64,000 nucleotides of DNA from the NCBI GenBank assembly GCA_017443145.1, contig JAFSPA010000009.1:1-64000 (forward strand). The letters run 5' to 3'. The DNA comes from Paludibacteraceae bacterium. Its GTDB lineage: Bacteria; Bacteroidota; Bacteroidia; Bacteroidales; Paludibacteraceae. The first letter of the stretch is position 1, and the number at the start of each line of letters is the position of its first letter. Under the pieces are notes generated by a model. The model ran no database searches, was not told where the DNA came from, and was given only the letters and a program-made list of their open reading frames with translations. Below, piece after piece: positions 9,174-18,732 of this stretch. The position numbers and the translations under genes are program-made.

Positions 9174-9924
9174 ATTCTTTTGCTTGTTGTAGTATTTGTT
9201 TTATTTCGCTTAATCTCAATTGGTTGGCTGCATCGGAGATGGCTTTCTCGGGTTCTGGATGCACTTCGACAAAGATTCCGTCCACGCCGACAGCGAGGGC
9301 AGCGCGTAAGAGGTAAGGAACCATGTCTCTATTACCACCTGTGACACCTGCTTGTGTGCTGGGTTGCTGGACACTGTGGGTAGCATCGAAGACGACAGGG
9401 CAACCGAACTTACGCATCTCGACGAAGGATGTCATATCAACTACTAATCGTCCGTAGCCGAAAGATGATCCGCGCTCTGTAAGCCATATATCGTTGTTAT
9501 TGCCTCTCACGGCAGCGATTTTTTCTATGCAACCTTTCATGTCCCACGGAGCCATGAACTGACCTTTTTTGACATTGACGATACGCCCTGTCTTGGCGGC
9601 AGCTTGTAGCAGGTCAGTCTGTCGGCTCAGGAAAGCGGGAATCTGCAGCACATCTGCCACTTCGGCAACGGGTTGGCATTGCCACGACTCATGCACATCG
9701 GTTAAGATGGGGAGTTGGAGTTGGGTTTTGACCTCTTGTAAGATGCGTAATCCAGCTTCCATTCCGACACCGCGTTGGTTATTGGATGTGCGGTTAGCTT
9801 TGTCGAATGAAGACTTGAAGAACAGTTTGATGTTCAACTCTTCGCAGACTTGCTTGAGTGTCTCCGCAGTGCGGAACACCATGTCGCGACTTTCTATAGC
9901 ACAAGGTCCTGCTATTAGGAACAT
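9151..9924 (-). CDS. kdsA: 3-deoxy-8-phosphooctulonate (Kdo-8-P) synthase
   Basis: Condenses arabinose-5-phosphate with phosphoenolpyruvate to Kdo-8-phosphate in LPS synthesis. It has 257 aa, slightly shorter than the 280 of the E. coli enzyme because the N-terminus begins directly at MFLIAGPCAIES. Core motifs are FKSSFDKANRTS (about 36-47), LTDVHE, QIPAFLSRQTDLL, KKGQFMAPWDM, FDATHSVQQP and VEVHPEPEKA. It overlaps kdsD by 23 bp. I did not find kdsB or kdsC in the window. The upstream neighbour, 16 bp away, is the GH16-fold pseudoenzyme. Confidence 0.97.
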   Translation of the reverse strand: MFLIAGPCAIESRDMVFRTAETLKQVCEELNIKLFFKSSFDKANRTSNNQRGVGMEAGLRILQEVKTQLQLPILTDVHESWQCQPVAEVADVLQIPAFLSRQTDLLQAAAKTGRIVNVKKGQFMAPWDMKGCIEKIAAVRGNNNDIWLTERGSSFGYGRLVVDMTSFVEMRKFGCPVVFDATHSVQQPSTQAGVTGGNRDMVPYLLRAALAVGVDGIFVEVHPEPEKAISDAANQLRLSEIKQILQQAKEYDIFAKS

Positions 9925-9940
9925 AGCTGCTTTGTTTTTA

Positions 9941-11254
9941 TTAATCTACACTACGATAAACTCTTGCCCATTGCACTTTGAGTTTGCCGGCACCGCCTTT
10001 TTCTTTAGTTGGTAACCACGATTGTGCGAGGTAGAACATAGCCTCTTTCGGCAGTTTATTCGGCATACGGAGCAGCTCCATATTGTTCACGTACCAAACC
10101 AGTTCGTCTTTGGTCCAACGGAAGGTGTAGACGTAGTACATAGAGCGTAACATGCCGGTAAGGTCAGCCATTTTGGTGTCTTTGCCATTGACTAATCCGA
10201 GCTGGTGAACTTTGCCATTGTAGTGATAGATAGCCACTAACGGGTTACCGGGTTTGCCGGTGGATAAGCCAAAGAAGTGGTGCGGCGTACCCTGGCTGCG
10301 CACTTTTGCCATGAACATACCATTTTCTTGCGAGAAAGCCTCTTTGGTGTTCATTACGTCGGAAGTGTATTCAAAGACGTGGTTAAGGAAGCCTTTTTTC
10401 TCGTCCCAAGCAACAGCTTCTTTGCTCTCCTCGCGTGTCTCGAGGCTCATACGTCCTTCTACGAAGAATGTGTTCTTGCCATTGTTGTACGCCTGACGAT
10501 CGGTGGTACGTGAGAAGCCGTCTTTGGCTTTAGGGTTGGCATATCCATATCCAGGTTTCCAGTTCTTGGAAGATGACATGTCATCATCGAAGGCAGGACG
10601 GAAGAGTTCTGCCCAGTCGATTTTCTCACCACGTTGCGCATAGTAGAACTTGATATCGCCAGAGTTCTGCAGCGTCAAGAAGCGTTGTTCGGTCTTATAC
10701 TCCTCGGAGTGTTGCCAACGTTTCTCATCAGCCCAGAGGGCATGACGTTTTTGGAAGTCCTCGGTATTGATTTCCTTCTCAAGCTCATTTATCTGCTTCA
10801 ACTCGTCTGAATTGAGCATTTTCTGATAGTTCTTATAGAAGGCAGAGCGATATATCATGTTGTACATGCGCAGTTCACTCGATTTGAGGCGTTCTTTCAT
10901 GCTCATTATCTTCTGGAAGTCGTCCGAGTCACGGAACTTAAGGAAGGCTTGGAAGGTAGGATTATCCAGAGCATACTTATATCCCTTCATACGCATGGTA
11001 GATGAGATGCGTTCAAAGGTGGTCATTTTACGTCCTTCGTCCGTATCTTTATACTTACGCTGTGAGAGTTCGCGTTTTGTTTCCTGGAACTTCGGGCTCT
11101 CAACGATTTCCTTCAATTTGAGGTACTCAGCCAGCTCTGGTGATTTCTCAATTTGACGCCAGCGGTTGACACGATCTATCATGTCTTTGATGGATTTCTC
11201 GAATTGCTCTGTGGAGAGCATTTTTCCTGTTAATCTGGCAGTGAATAGATTCAT
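9941..11254 (-). CDS. Cytoplasmic helical-repeat protein with degenerate GH16-like domain
   Basis: A 437-aa protein with no signal peptide. Residues 1-205 are charged helices punctuated by about ten short capping motifs of the type S/N/T-x-x-aromatic or Leu: SPEL 38, SPKF 53, NPTF 98, SDDF 110, SSEL 125, SAFY 137, SDEL 149, TEDF 164, SEEY 183 and SGDI 198. Most spacings are 12-15 residues. Residues about 215-437 resemble the GH16/laminarinase jelly roll: FDDD near 222, YTFRWTKDELVWYVNN near 376-391 and KVQWARVYR at the end. The acidic ExDxE catalytic strand is not visible; its place seems taken by GNPLVAIYHYNG. I infer a non-enzymatic binding protein. An internal ATG at 11221 is an alternative start. 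Confidence 0.7.
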   Translation of the reverse strand: MNLFTARLTGKMLSTEQFEKSIKDMIDRVNRWRQIEKSPELAEYLKLKEIVESPKFQETKRELSQRKYKDTDEGRKMTTFERISSTMRMKGYKYALDNPTFQAFLKFRDSDDFQKIMSMKERLKSSELRMYNMIYRSAFYKNYQKMLNSDELKQINELEKEINTEDFQKRHALWADEKRWQHSEEYKTEQRFLTLQNSGDIKFYYAQRGEKIDWAELFRPAFDDDMSSSKNWKPGYGYANPKAKDGFSRTTDRQAYNNGKNTFFVEGRMSLETREESKEAVAWDEKKGFLNHVFEYTSDVMNTKEAFSQENGMFMAKVRSQGTPHHFFGLSTGKPGNPLVAIYHYNGKVHQLGLVNGKDTKMADLTGMLRSMYYVYTFRWTKDELVWYVNNMELLRMPNKLPKEAMFYLAQSWLPTKEKGGAGKLKVQWARVYRSVD

Positions 11255-11259
11255 ATTGT

Positions 11260-11801
11260 TTACTTTTTAAGATTAGTTATACAAGTATATAGTTCATCGA
11301 GGGTATTGACAAATACGGGTTTGTAGCACTCCTCTTGCGGTAAGAAGTCTAACGCGCGCATATGTTCCGTTTCGGTTTTTATTCCCTCGTAGAAGCCGTT
11401 GTAGTTGAGGATAAATATCGGTTTGTTATGCTCTCCGACGGTACCTGATGCGACAGCGTCGAACATCTCGTCGAGTGTACCATAACTGCCCGGCAAGCAG
11501 ATAATCGCCTCAGCGATGTCGCGCATGTGTTGTTTGCGTTCAGACATATTCGCCACTCGTATCAACTCGTCACAGTTCGATGCCAATCGTCCAGCAGCGA
11601 TGATACGCGGAGGTATGACGCCGATGACATATCCGCCGGCAGCCTTTGCCGCATTACTAGTACGAGACATAAGGCCACCTGTAGCGCCACCATAGACGAG
11701 TGTGTGTCCATGTTGTGCGAGCCATGTTCCAAGAGCGTCTCCTAACTGGAGATATTCCTCCGGAATAACATCTTTTGCGCTACAGTAAACGGCTATTTTC
11801 A

Positions 11802-11802
<1 letters not shown>
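11260..11802 (-). CDS. LOG family (TIGR00730-type) Rossmann protein
   Basis: A 180-aa single-domain Rossmann-like protein of the lysine-decarboxylase-like/LOG family, whose members hydrolyse nucleoside 5'-monophosphates (cytokinin riboside phosphates) to base and ribose-5-phosphate. Visible are GGATGGLM (about 38-45), MSERK (about 86-90) and the family loop PGSYGTLDE (about 104-112). The canonical loop is PGGxGTxxE, so a Ser replaces the second Gly, which may or may not affect activity. The ATG overlaps the gyrB stop in a TAATG junction. The physiological substrate in bacteria is mostly unknown. Confidence 0.88.
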
Positions 11803-13826
<2,024 letters not shown>

Positions 13827-13909
13827 TTATGTTGTATTTAAATTATGTTCGATTGTCTATTTTGTTCGCATAATGCACGCGCATATGCGTGCGCACGACA
13901 TTCAGGCTG

Positions 13910-13941
13910 CAAAGGTACAAATATTTTTTTGTATACGCAAA
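13910..13941 (-). promoter_or_regulatory. gyrB promoter (Bacteroidota -33/-7)
   Basis: On the minus strand, TTTG (13941-13938) is followed after 20 bp by TACCTTTG (13917-13910), matching the Bacteroidota primary-sigma consensus. The leader to the gyrB ATG is about 75 nt and contains a GC-rich near-palindrome (around 13874-13893, core CGCATATGCG). Confidence 0.85.
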
Positions 13942-13943
13942 TA

Positions 13944-14009
13944 AATCTTGCATTTTTTTTCATTTTGCAAGATTATTTGGTGTTTTTTGTTATTTTTCTA
14001 TGAAAAATA
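13944..14009 (-). terminator. Inverted repeats after miaB
   Basis: Two perfect inverted repeats follow the miaB stop. TATTTTTC (13991-13998) pairs with GAAAAATA (14002-14009) over a 3-nt loop. AATCTTGCA (13944-13952) pairs with TGCAAGATT (13966-13974). The second abuts the gyrB -33 element and is the likelier transcript end. Neither is followed by a long U-run, so termination is inferred from position. Confidence 0.5.
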
Positions 14010-14011
14010 GC

Positions 14012-15316
14012 CTATTCGACGACTTCTCCTTTGAGTGTAGCAGCAGAAGCGGAAGTGATGCGGACTTGGATAAATTCGCCAATATGTCGTCCTTCTCGCG
14101 GAAAGATAACGGTTTTGTATTGGGATGTTCGTCCGAACATTTCGTCCTTGCTGCGTTTAGAGAATCCTTCGACGAGGACTTCTCGCGTTTTACCTATTTC
14201 GCGTTGGTTGGAAGCGAGGGATAATTCGTTTTGGAGAGCGATTATTTCGTTGAGGCGTCGTACTTTTTCTTCCTCGGAGATATTATCGGGCAAGAAGCGG
14301 GAAGCGAAAGTGCCAGGTCGTTCGCTGTATTTGAACATAAAGGCTGTATCAAAGCCTACTTCTCGCATGAGGCTTAGTGTTTGCGCGTGATCTTCGAGAG
14401 TCTCGTCATGGAAGCCGCAGAAGACGTCGGTGCCGATAGCGGCATCGGGTACAATGCGTCGAATAGCCGCTATACGGTCGAGATACCATTCGCGGGTATA
14501 TTTGCGGTTCATGGACTTGAGGATGGCGTTTGAGCCACTTTGTACGGGCAAGTGAATGAACTTACAGATATTATCGTGCGAGGCAATTACTTCAAGCGTT
14601 TTGTGCGACATATCTTTAGGATGCGAAGTAGTGAAGCGGATTCGCATGTCTGGAACTGCTTCGGCAACAATAGCAAGCAGTTGCGGGAAGTCGATATTGT
14701 TGTATTGGTAGGAGTTGACATTCTGTCCAAGGAGTGTTACTTCCTTGTAACCTTTGGATTGTAAATCCTTGACTTCTTGCAAGATAGAGTCCACGTCGCG
14801 GCTTCTCTCTCTTCCGCGCGTATAAGGTACGACGCAGTAGGAGCAGAAGTTATTACATCCTCGCATGATACTCACGAAGCCGGAGATAGTTTTACCTATT
14901 CGGGCAGGTAGGATATCGCGATACGTCTCGGTTGTGCTGAGTTCGACGTTGATAGCCTTGTGTCCTTGAAGACTTTGTGCCAGAAGATTTGGAATATCGA
15001 GATACGCGTCAGGACCTGCAACAAAGTTGACTCCGTAGGAATCGATGAGTTCTTGTCCCATTCGCTCTGCCATACAGCCTATGACGCCGATGATGGCTTT
15101 GCGTTTGTGCTTATTGAGCAGGGCTTTGAGTTCTTGCAAGCGATGCTGAACTGTTTCCTCTGCTTTTTCGCGAATGGAACAGGTGTTGAGGATAAGTATA
15201 TCCGCTTCCTGCAGATTTTCTGTCAGTTCTGCATCGGTGGTATTGAGTATAGCAGCAACGACTTCGCTGTCTGCGACATTCATTTGGCAGCCATATGTCT
15301 CGATGTAGAATTTCAT
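14012..15316 (-). CDS. miaB: tRNA-2-methylthio-N6-dimethylallyladenosine synthase
   Basis: Radical-SAM methylthiotransferase that converts i6A37 to ms2i6A37 in tRNAs reading UNN codons. It has 434 aa. The N-terminal UPF0004 domain carries three cluster cysteines, in YGCQMN (about 9), NTCSIREKA (about 46) and GCMAE (about 80). The radical-SAM CxxxCxxC is in RGCNNFCSYC (about 153-162), followed by VPYTRGRERSR. A C-terminal TRAM domain occupies about 370-434. The pattern and RTSQYKTVIF-like TRAM fit MiaB rather than MtaB or RimO. Its ATG overlaps the stop of the upstream nfn-like gene by 4 bp, so the two are translationally coupled. Confidence 0.95.
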   Translation of the reverse strand: MKFYIETYGCQMNVADSEVVAAILNTTDAELTENLQEADILILNTCSIREKAEETVQHRLQELKALLNKHKRKAIIGVIGCMAERMGQELIDSYGVNFVAGPDAYLDIPNLLAQSLQGHKAINVELSTTETYRDILPARIGKTISGFVSIMRGCNNFCSYCVVPYTRGRERSRDVDSILQEVKDLQSKGYKEVTLLGQNVNSYQYNNIDFPQLLAIVAEAVPDMRIRFTTSHPKDMSHKTLEVIASHDNICKFIHLPVQSGSNAILKSMNRKYTREWYLDRIAAIRRIVPDAAIGTDVFCGFHDETLEDHAQTLSLMREVGFDTAFMFKYSERPGTFASRFLPDNISEEEKVRRLNEIIALQNELSLASNQREIGKTREVLVEGFSKRSKDEMFGRTSQYKTVIFPREGRHIGEFIQVRITSASAATLKGEVVE

Positions 15317-17694
15317 TTAGCGGACAGGTATTCGTGCATAGCCGCAGCGGCTTTACGTCCGTCAGACATAGCGAGAATAACGGTTGCTCCGCCACGAACG
15401 ATGTCTCCACCCGCAAAGATTGTCGGGATGTTGGATTGCATAGATTCTTCTCCGACGACGATAGTTCCTTTCTTGGATATCTCGAGTCCTTCCACGGAGC
15501 GCGGAATAAGCGGATTAGGACTAACGCCAACAGCAACGATGACAAGGTCAACGGGGATAGTAACTGTTTTACCTTCCACGGGCACAGGACTGCGACGTCC
15601 GCTTTCGTCCGGTTCTCCGAGTTCCATTACTTGCAGGACAGCTTCGTTGACGCGGCCGTTTTCGTCGGCATGGTATTCTATCGGATTGTGAAGAGTCATG
15701 AACTCGATGCCCTCTTCTTTCGCATGTTTCACTTCCTCGATACGAGCCGGCATTTCTTCTTCGGAACGGCGATAGACGATGGTTGAGTGCTCGGCGCCTA
15801 AACGTTTGGCGGTACGGACAGCGTCCATAGCTGTATTGCCACCACCAACGACGATGACGTTTTTGCCGTAGAGAAGCGGCGTGTCTGTAACATCATTGGA
15901 AGCGTCCATGAGGTTGACACGCGTAAGGTATTCGTTGCAGGAGAGCACGCCGTTGAGGTTCTCTCCCGGAATATTCATGAAGCGCGGCAGGCCAGCACCT
16001 GAACCGACGAAGATAGCGGCATAGCCTTGCTGCTGCAAGTCGTCGATGGTAATGGTTTTGCCGATGATGGTATCCTTGTGGAACTCTACTCCCAAAGCGC
16101 GAAGACCGTCTATTTCTTTGTCCACAATGCGATTGGGGAGACGGAATTCAGGAATGCCGTATTTGAGCACGCCACCTATTTCGTGGAGAGCTTCGAAGAC
16201 GGTTACTTGGTAGCCGTATTTGGCCATGTCTCCAGCGAAGGTGAGACCGGCAGGACCGGAACCAACAACTGCAATCTTTGTTGCATTCGTTGGATTGGTG
16301 ATTTCTGATTTATTATTTGTGATTTGTTGGGCATTATCGGCAACAAAGCGTTCGAGGTAACCGATTGCGACGGGTTTAGAGTTCATTTTGAGGTGAATAC
16401 ACTTGGCCTCACATTGTTTCTCCTGCGGGCAAACACGTCCACAAACGGCTGGTAATGAGCTACTTGCGCTGATAACTTTGTATGCGCCTTGCACGTCTCC
16501 AGCTTCGATATGTTTGATGAAGGACGGGATGTCTATGTTGACGGGACAGCCTTGTACGCAGCCAGGATTTGGACAATCGAGACAACGTTTGGACTCGAGG
16601 AGAGCCATTTCGGGTGTGAGGCCTTGGTTCACTTCCTCGTGCAGTACGGTGGCGCGGTAAGCGGGATCGAGTTCCGGCATTTGGCAACGCTCGATAGCTA
16701 CGCGGTCCTTGGGTTTGAGTGTTTGGCGCAGTTCAGCTCTCCAGGCCGTGTCGCGGGTTTCCGTCTCGTTGGCGTCGGCTTCTGGAACCGATCTGGAACC
16801 TATCAGAAACCTATCAGAAACCGATTGCGGCTGGTGGTTAGCCGGTGGGCAAGTGGTGGTTGTCGGGTTGTTAAGAGCAGCGTTGTAGGCTTCGTAAGCA
16901 GCGGTTTCTTCGGGTTTATAGGAACGGAGGCGGGACATCATTTCATCCCAATCGACTTGGTGCGCATCAAATTCGGGACCATCGACGCAGACGAAGCGGG
17001 TTTTGCCTCCGACAGAGACGCGGCATGCTCCGCACATTCCGGTTCCATCGACCATGATGGTGTTGAGGCTGGCTTCTGTCGGGATGTTGTATTTCGCGGT
17101 TGTGAGTGCCACGAATTTCATCATTATTGCGGGACCGATAGTGACGCATTTATTGACAGTTTCGCGTTGGATGACTTGCTCTACGCCAACGGTTACGACA
17201 CCTTTCTGTCCCATTGAGCCATCGTCGGTCATGACAATGAGTTCGTCGGAGTATTGCGCGAGTTCGTCTTTGAGGATGATCAGGTCTTTGTTTCGTGCGG
17301 CAAGGACAGTGATGACGCGGTTGCCTGCAACCTTCATGGCCTGCGCAATAGGCAGAGTGGGCGCAGCTCCGACTCCACCACAAGCGAGGACGACTGTTCC
17401 ATAGTTACGTATATCTGTAGCCTTACCGAGTGGTCCGACCAAGTCAGCGAGTTCATCTCCCGGATTGAGTGCACAGAGTTTGGCGGAAGAGACACCGATT
17501 CGCTGTACGACGAGATTGATAGTCCCTTTGACAGAATCTGCGTCGCTTATAGTGAGCGGCATTCGTTCGGAGTTTTGGTCCACACGTACGATAACGAAGT
17601 GACCGGCCTTTCGGCTTTTTGCGATTAGTGGTGCTTCGACAACAAACTCGGCAACATTGTCCGAGAAGAAGCGTTTGTTAATGATTTTATTCAT
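15313..17694 (-). CDS. Fused NfnA/NfnB-like (sulfide dehydrogenase-type) NAD(P)H oxidoreductase
   Basis: A 793-aa fusion. Residues 1-265 resemble NfnA/PyrK: an FAD-binding barrel, an NAD-binding ACGGVGAAP loop and a C-terminal [2Fe-2S] region with C221, C224 and C236. A Pro/Thr-rich linker of about 60 residues (near 285-345) joins it to an NfnB/GltD-like half, with CLDCPNPGCVQGCPV and CGRVCPQEKQCEAKC for two [4Fe-4S] clusters, an FAD loop (VVGSGPAGLTFAGDMA) and an NADPH loop (VVGGGNTAMDA). Separate NfnA and NfnB form a transhydrogenase that bifurcates electrons between NADH, NADPH and ferredoxin; sulfide dehydrogenase and glutamate synthase small subunits are relatives. I start at the ATG at 17694, where the -7 box is about 30 bp away; an upstream start would fall on the promoter. 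Confidence 0.88.
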   Translation of the reverse strand: MNKIINKRFFSDNVAEFVVEAPLIAKSRKAGHFVIVRVDQNSERMPLTISDADSVKGTINLVVQRIGVSSAKLCALNPGDELADLVGPLGKATDIRNYGTVVLACGGVGAAPTLPIAQAMKVAGNRVITVLAARNKDLIILKDELAQYSDELIVMTDDGSMGQKGVVTVGVEQVIQRETVNKCVTIGPAIMMKFVALTTAKYNIPTEASLNTIMVDGTGMCGACRVSVGGKTRFVCVDGPEFDAHQVDWDEMMSRLRSYKPEETAAYEAYNAALNNPTTTTCPPANHQPQSVSDRFLIGSRSVPEADANETETRDTAWRAELRQTLKPKDRVAIERCQMPELDPAYRATVLHEEVNQGLTPEMALLESKRCLDCPNPGCVQGCPVNIDIPSFIKHIEAGDVQGAYKVISASSSLPAVCGRVCPQEKQCEAKCIHLKMNSKPVAIGYLERFVADNAQQITNNKSEITNPTNATKIAVVGSGPAGLTFAGDMAKYGYQVTVFEALHEIGGVLKYGIPEFRLPNRIVDKEIDGLRALGVEFHKDTIIGKTITIDDLQQQGYAAIFVGSGAGLPRFMNIPGENLNGVLSCNEYLTRVNLMDASNDVTDTPLLYGKNVIVVGGGNTAMDAVRTAKRLGAEHSTIVYRRSEEEMPARIEEVKHAKEEGIEFMTLHNPIEYHADENGRVNEAVLQVMELGEPDESGRRSPVPVEGKTVTIPVDLVIVAVGVSPNPLIPRSVEGLEISKKGTIVVGEESMQSNIPTIFAGGDIVRGGATVILAMSDGRKAAAAMHEYLSAK

Positions 17695-17724
17695 TGTTTT
17701 GTGTGTGTTTGCGCGTAAAGCGTG

Positions 17725-17772
17725 CAAAATTACAACTTTTTTTTGATATATGCAAATTTTTTTATATTTTTG
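17725..17772. promoter_or_regulatory. Interlocked divergent promoters, nfn-like gene / 17791 gene
   Basis: Leftward promoter: TTTG (17756-17753) and TAATTTTG (17732-17725), 20-bp spacer. Rightward promoter: TTTG (17742-17745) and TATTTTTG (17765-17772), 19-bp spacer. The elements interleave within 48 bp, so both polymerases cannot bind at once. The same layout occurs at 35829, 42157 and 55570. Confidence 0.85.
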
Positions 17773-17790
17773 CGGCGAAATTGGAAAGTT

Positions 17791-18522
17791 ATGGGAAAAC
17801 GAATAGTTTTTTTTCTCCTATTTGTAGGTGCGTTTTTGAGTAGTCAAGGCGCCGTTATAACGCTTAAGGGCGGTAAGAAAGTGTATGGCGAAGTGCTGAT
17901 GCAGAATGCGGACGTTGTTATTGTTCGAGATAACACGGGCGCTCGTTTTCAGTATCCGTCGTCAGAGGTTTTGTCGGTAGAGGATGAGAGCGCGCAGGAA
18001 GAAGAGGTTGTGATTGAGGAAGAGAAGAAGAAACCGCAGGGAAAGAAAATGACGTTTTTGCTGGATGTTGGTGGCGGTGGAGCGTTTGTTCCGCATGACA
18101 AGAATGGTGGTTTCTTTGGTGGTGAGTTATTGATTGGTTCGCGCTATATCGGTCAGAAGGAGTTATTCCTTGGTGGCGGTTTGAATGTAGAGTGTATGTT
18201 TATGCCCAATAGCACGTATGTTTTTCTGCCTTTGGAAGTGGCGGTTAAGGTGCCATTTTTGGAAGGCAAGCACAGTCCGTTTGTGGGTGTGAACTTAGGA
18301 TATGGTTTTGGTGTAAAGAACTGTAAGGGTGGTATTTATACGAGTGCGGAAGTAGGTTGGCGGTACATTATTAATCCGCGCGCGAACATGTACGTAAGTC
18401 TGCGTGTTCAGTTCCAGCAAGCGAGTGTTGCAGCCACCACTACTATTGGCGAAACAGCGTTTAATGACTATTCGGGCCGCAATTTTATTATTTTCGGCTC
18501 CCAATTCGGCATATCGTTCTAA
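17791..18522 (+). CDS. Secreted barrel-like envelope protein, 243 aa
   Basis: Function not recognised. A signal peptide (residues 1-20, ending LSSQGA) precedes a small beta segment (VITLKGGKKVYGEVLMQNADV, in two short parts) that resembles an Sm-like or SH3-like barrel. A charged linker rich in Glu and Lys (about 70-92) follows. Residues about 98-243 alternate hydrophobic and polar residues with many Gly and aromatic residues and end in Phe (QFGISF), typical of an outer-membrane beta barrel of about eight strands. The start at 17791 is 18 bp after the -7 box. Its stop overlaps the start of the next gene (TAATG), so it is coupled to a small DNA-binding-like protein. Confidence 0.75.
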   Translation: MGKRIVFFLLFVGAFLSSQGAVITLKGGKKVYGEVLMQNADVVIVRDNTGARFQYPSSEVLSVEDESAQEEEVVIEEEKKKPQGKKMTFLLDVGGGGAFVPHDKNGGFFGGELLIGSRYIGQKELFLGGGLNVECMFMPNSTYVFLPLEVAVKVPFLEGKHSPFVGVNLGYGFGVKNCKGGIYTSAEVGWRYIINPRANMYVSLRVQFQQASVAATTTIGETAFNDYSGRNFIIFGSQFGISF

Positions 18523-18728
18523 TGGCAATACAGGGTAGTAATAAGAAGTTCGCGAAACAACAACGCACACATCGCGTGAGTATCATGTTGAATGATAGCG
18601 AGATGCGTGCGCTGAATCGTTATTGCGAGAATTATACAGTCAAGAACCGTAGCCGATTGATACGCGAAACGCTAATGCGCAATATCTTGAAGCGGTTCGA
18701 TTTGGATAATCCTACTCTCTTCGATTGA
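18522..18728 (+). CDS. Small ribbon-helix-helix-like protein, 68 aa
   Basis: A basic 68-residue protein. HRVSIMLNDSEMRALNRY (about 17-34) looks like the strand and first helix of an RHH/CopG-like DNA-binding fold, and NRSRLIRETLMRNIL (about 42-56) like the second helix. The C-terminus (RFDLDNPTLFD) is acidic. It overlaps the stop of the preceding envelope protein gene by 1 bp and converges on pepO with 4 bp between stops. It may regulate its own operon, but no operator is evident beyond the promoter region. Family assignment is by pattern only. Confidence 0.75.
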   Translation: MAIQGSNKKFAKQQRTHRVSIMLNDSEMRALNRYCENYTVKNRSRLIRETLMRNILKRFDLDNPTLFD

Positions 18729-18732
18729 TTTA

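Noticed and set aside
9941..11254. Active GH16 endoglucanase
   Set aside because: No signal peptide and no visible ExDxE catalytic strand.
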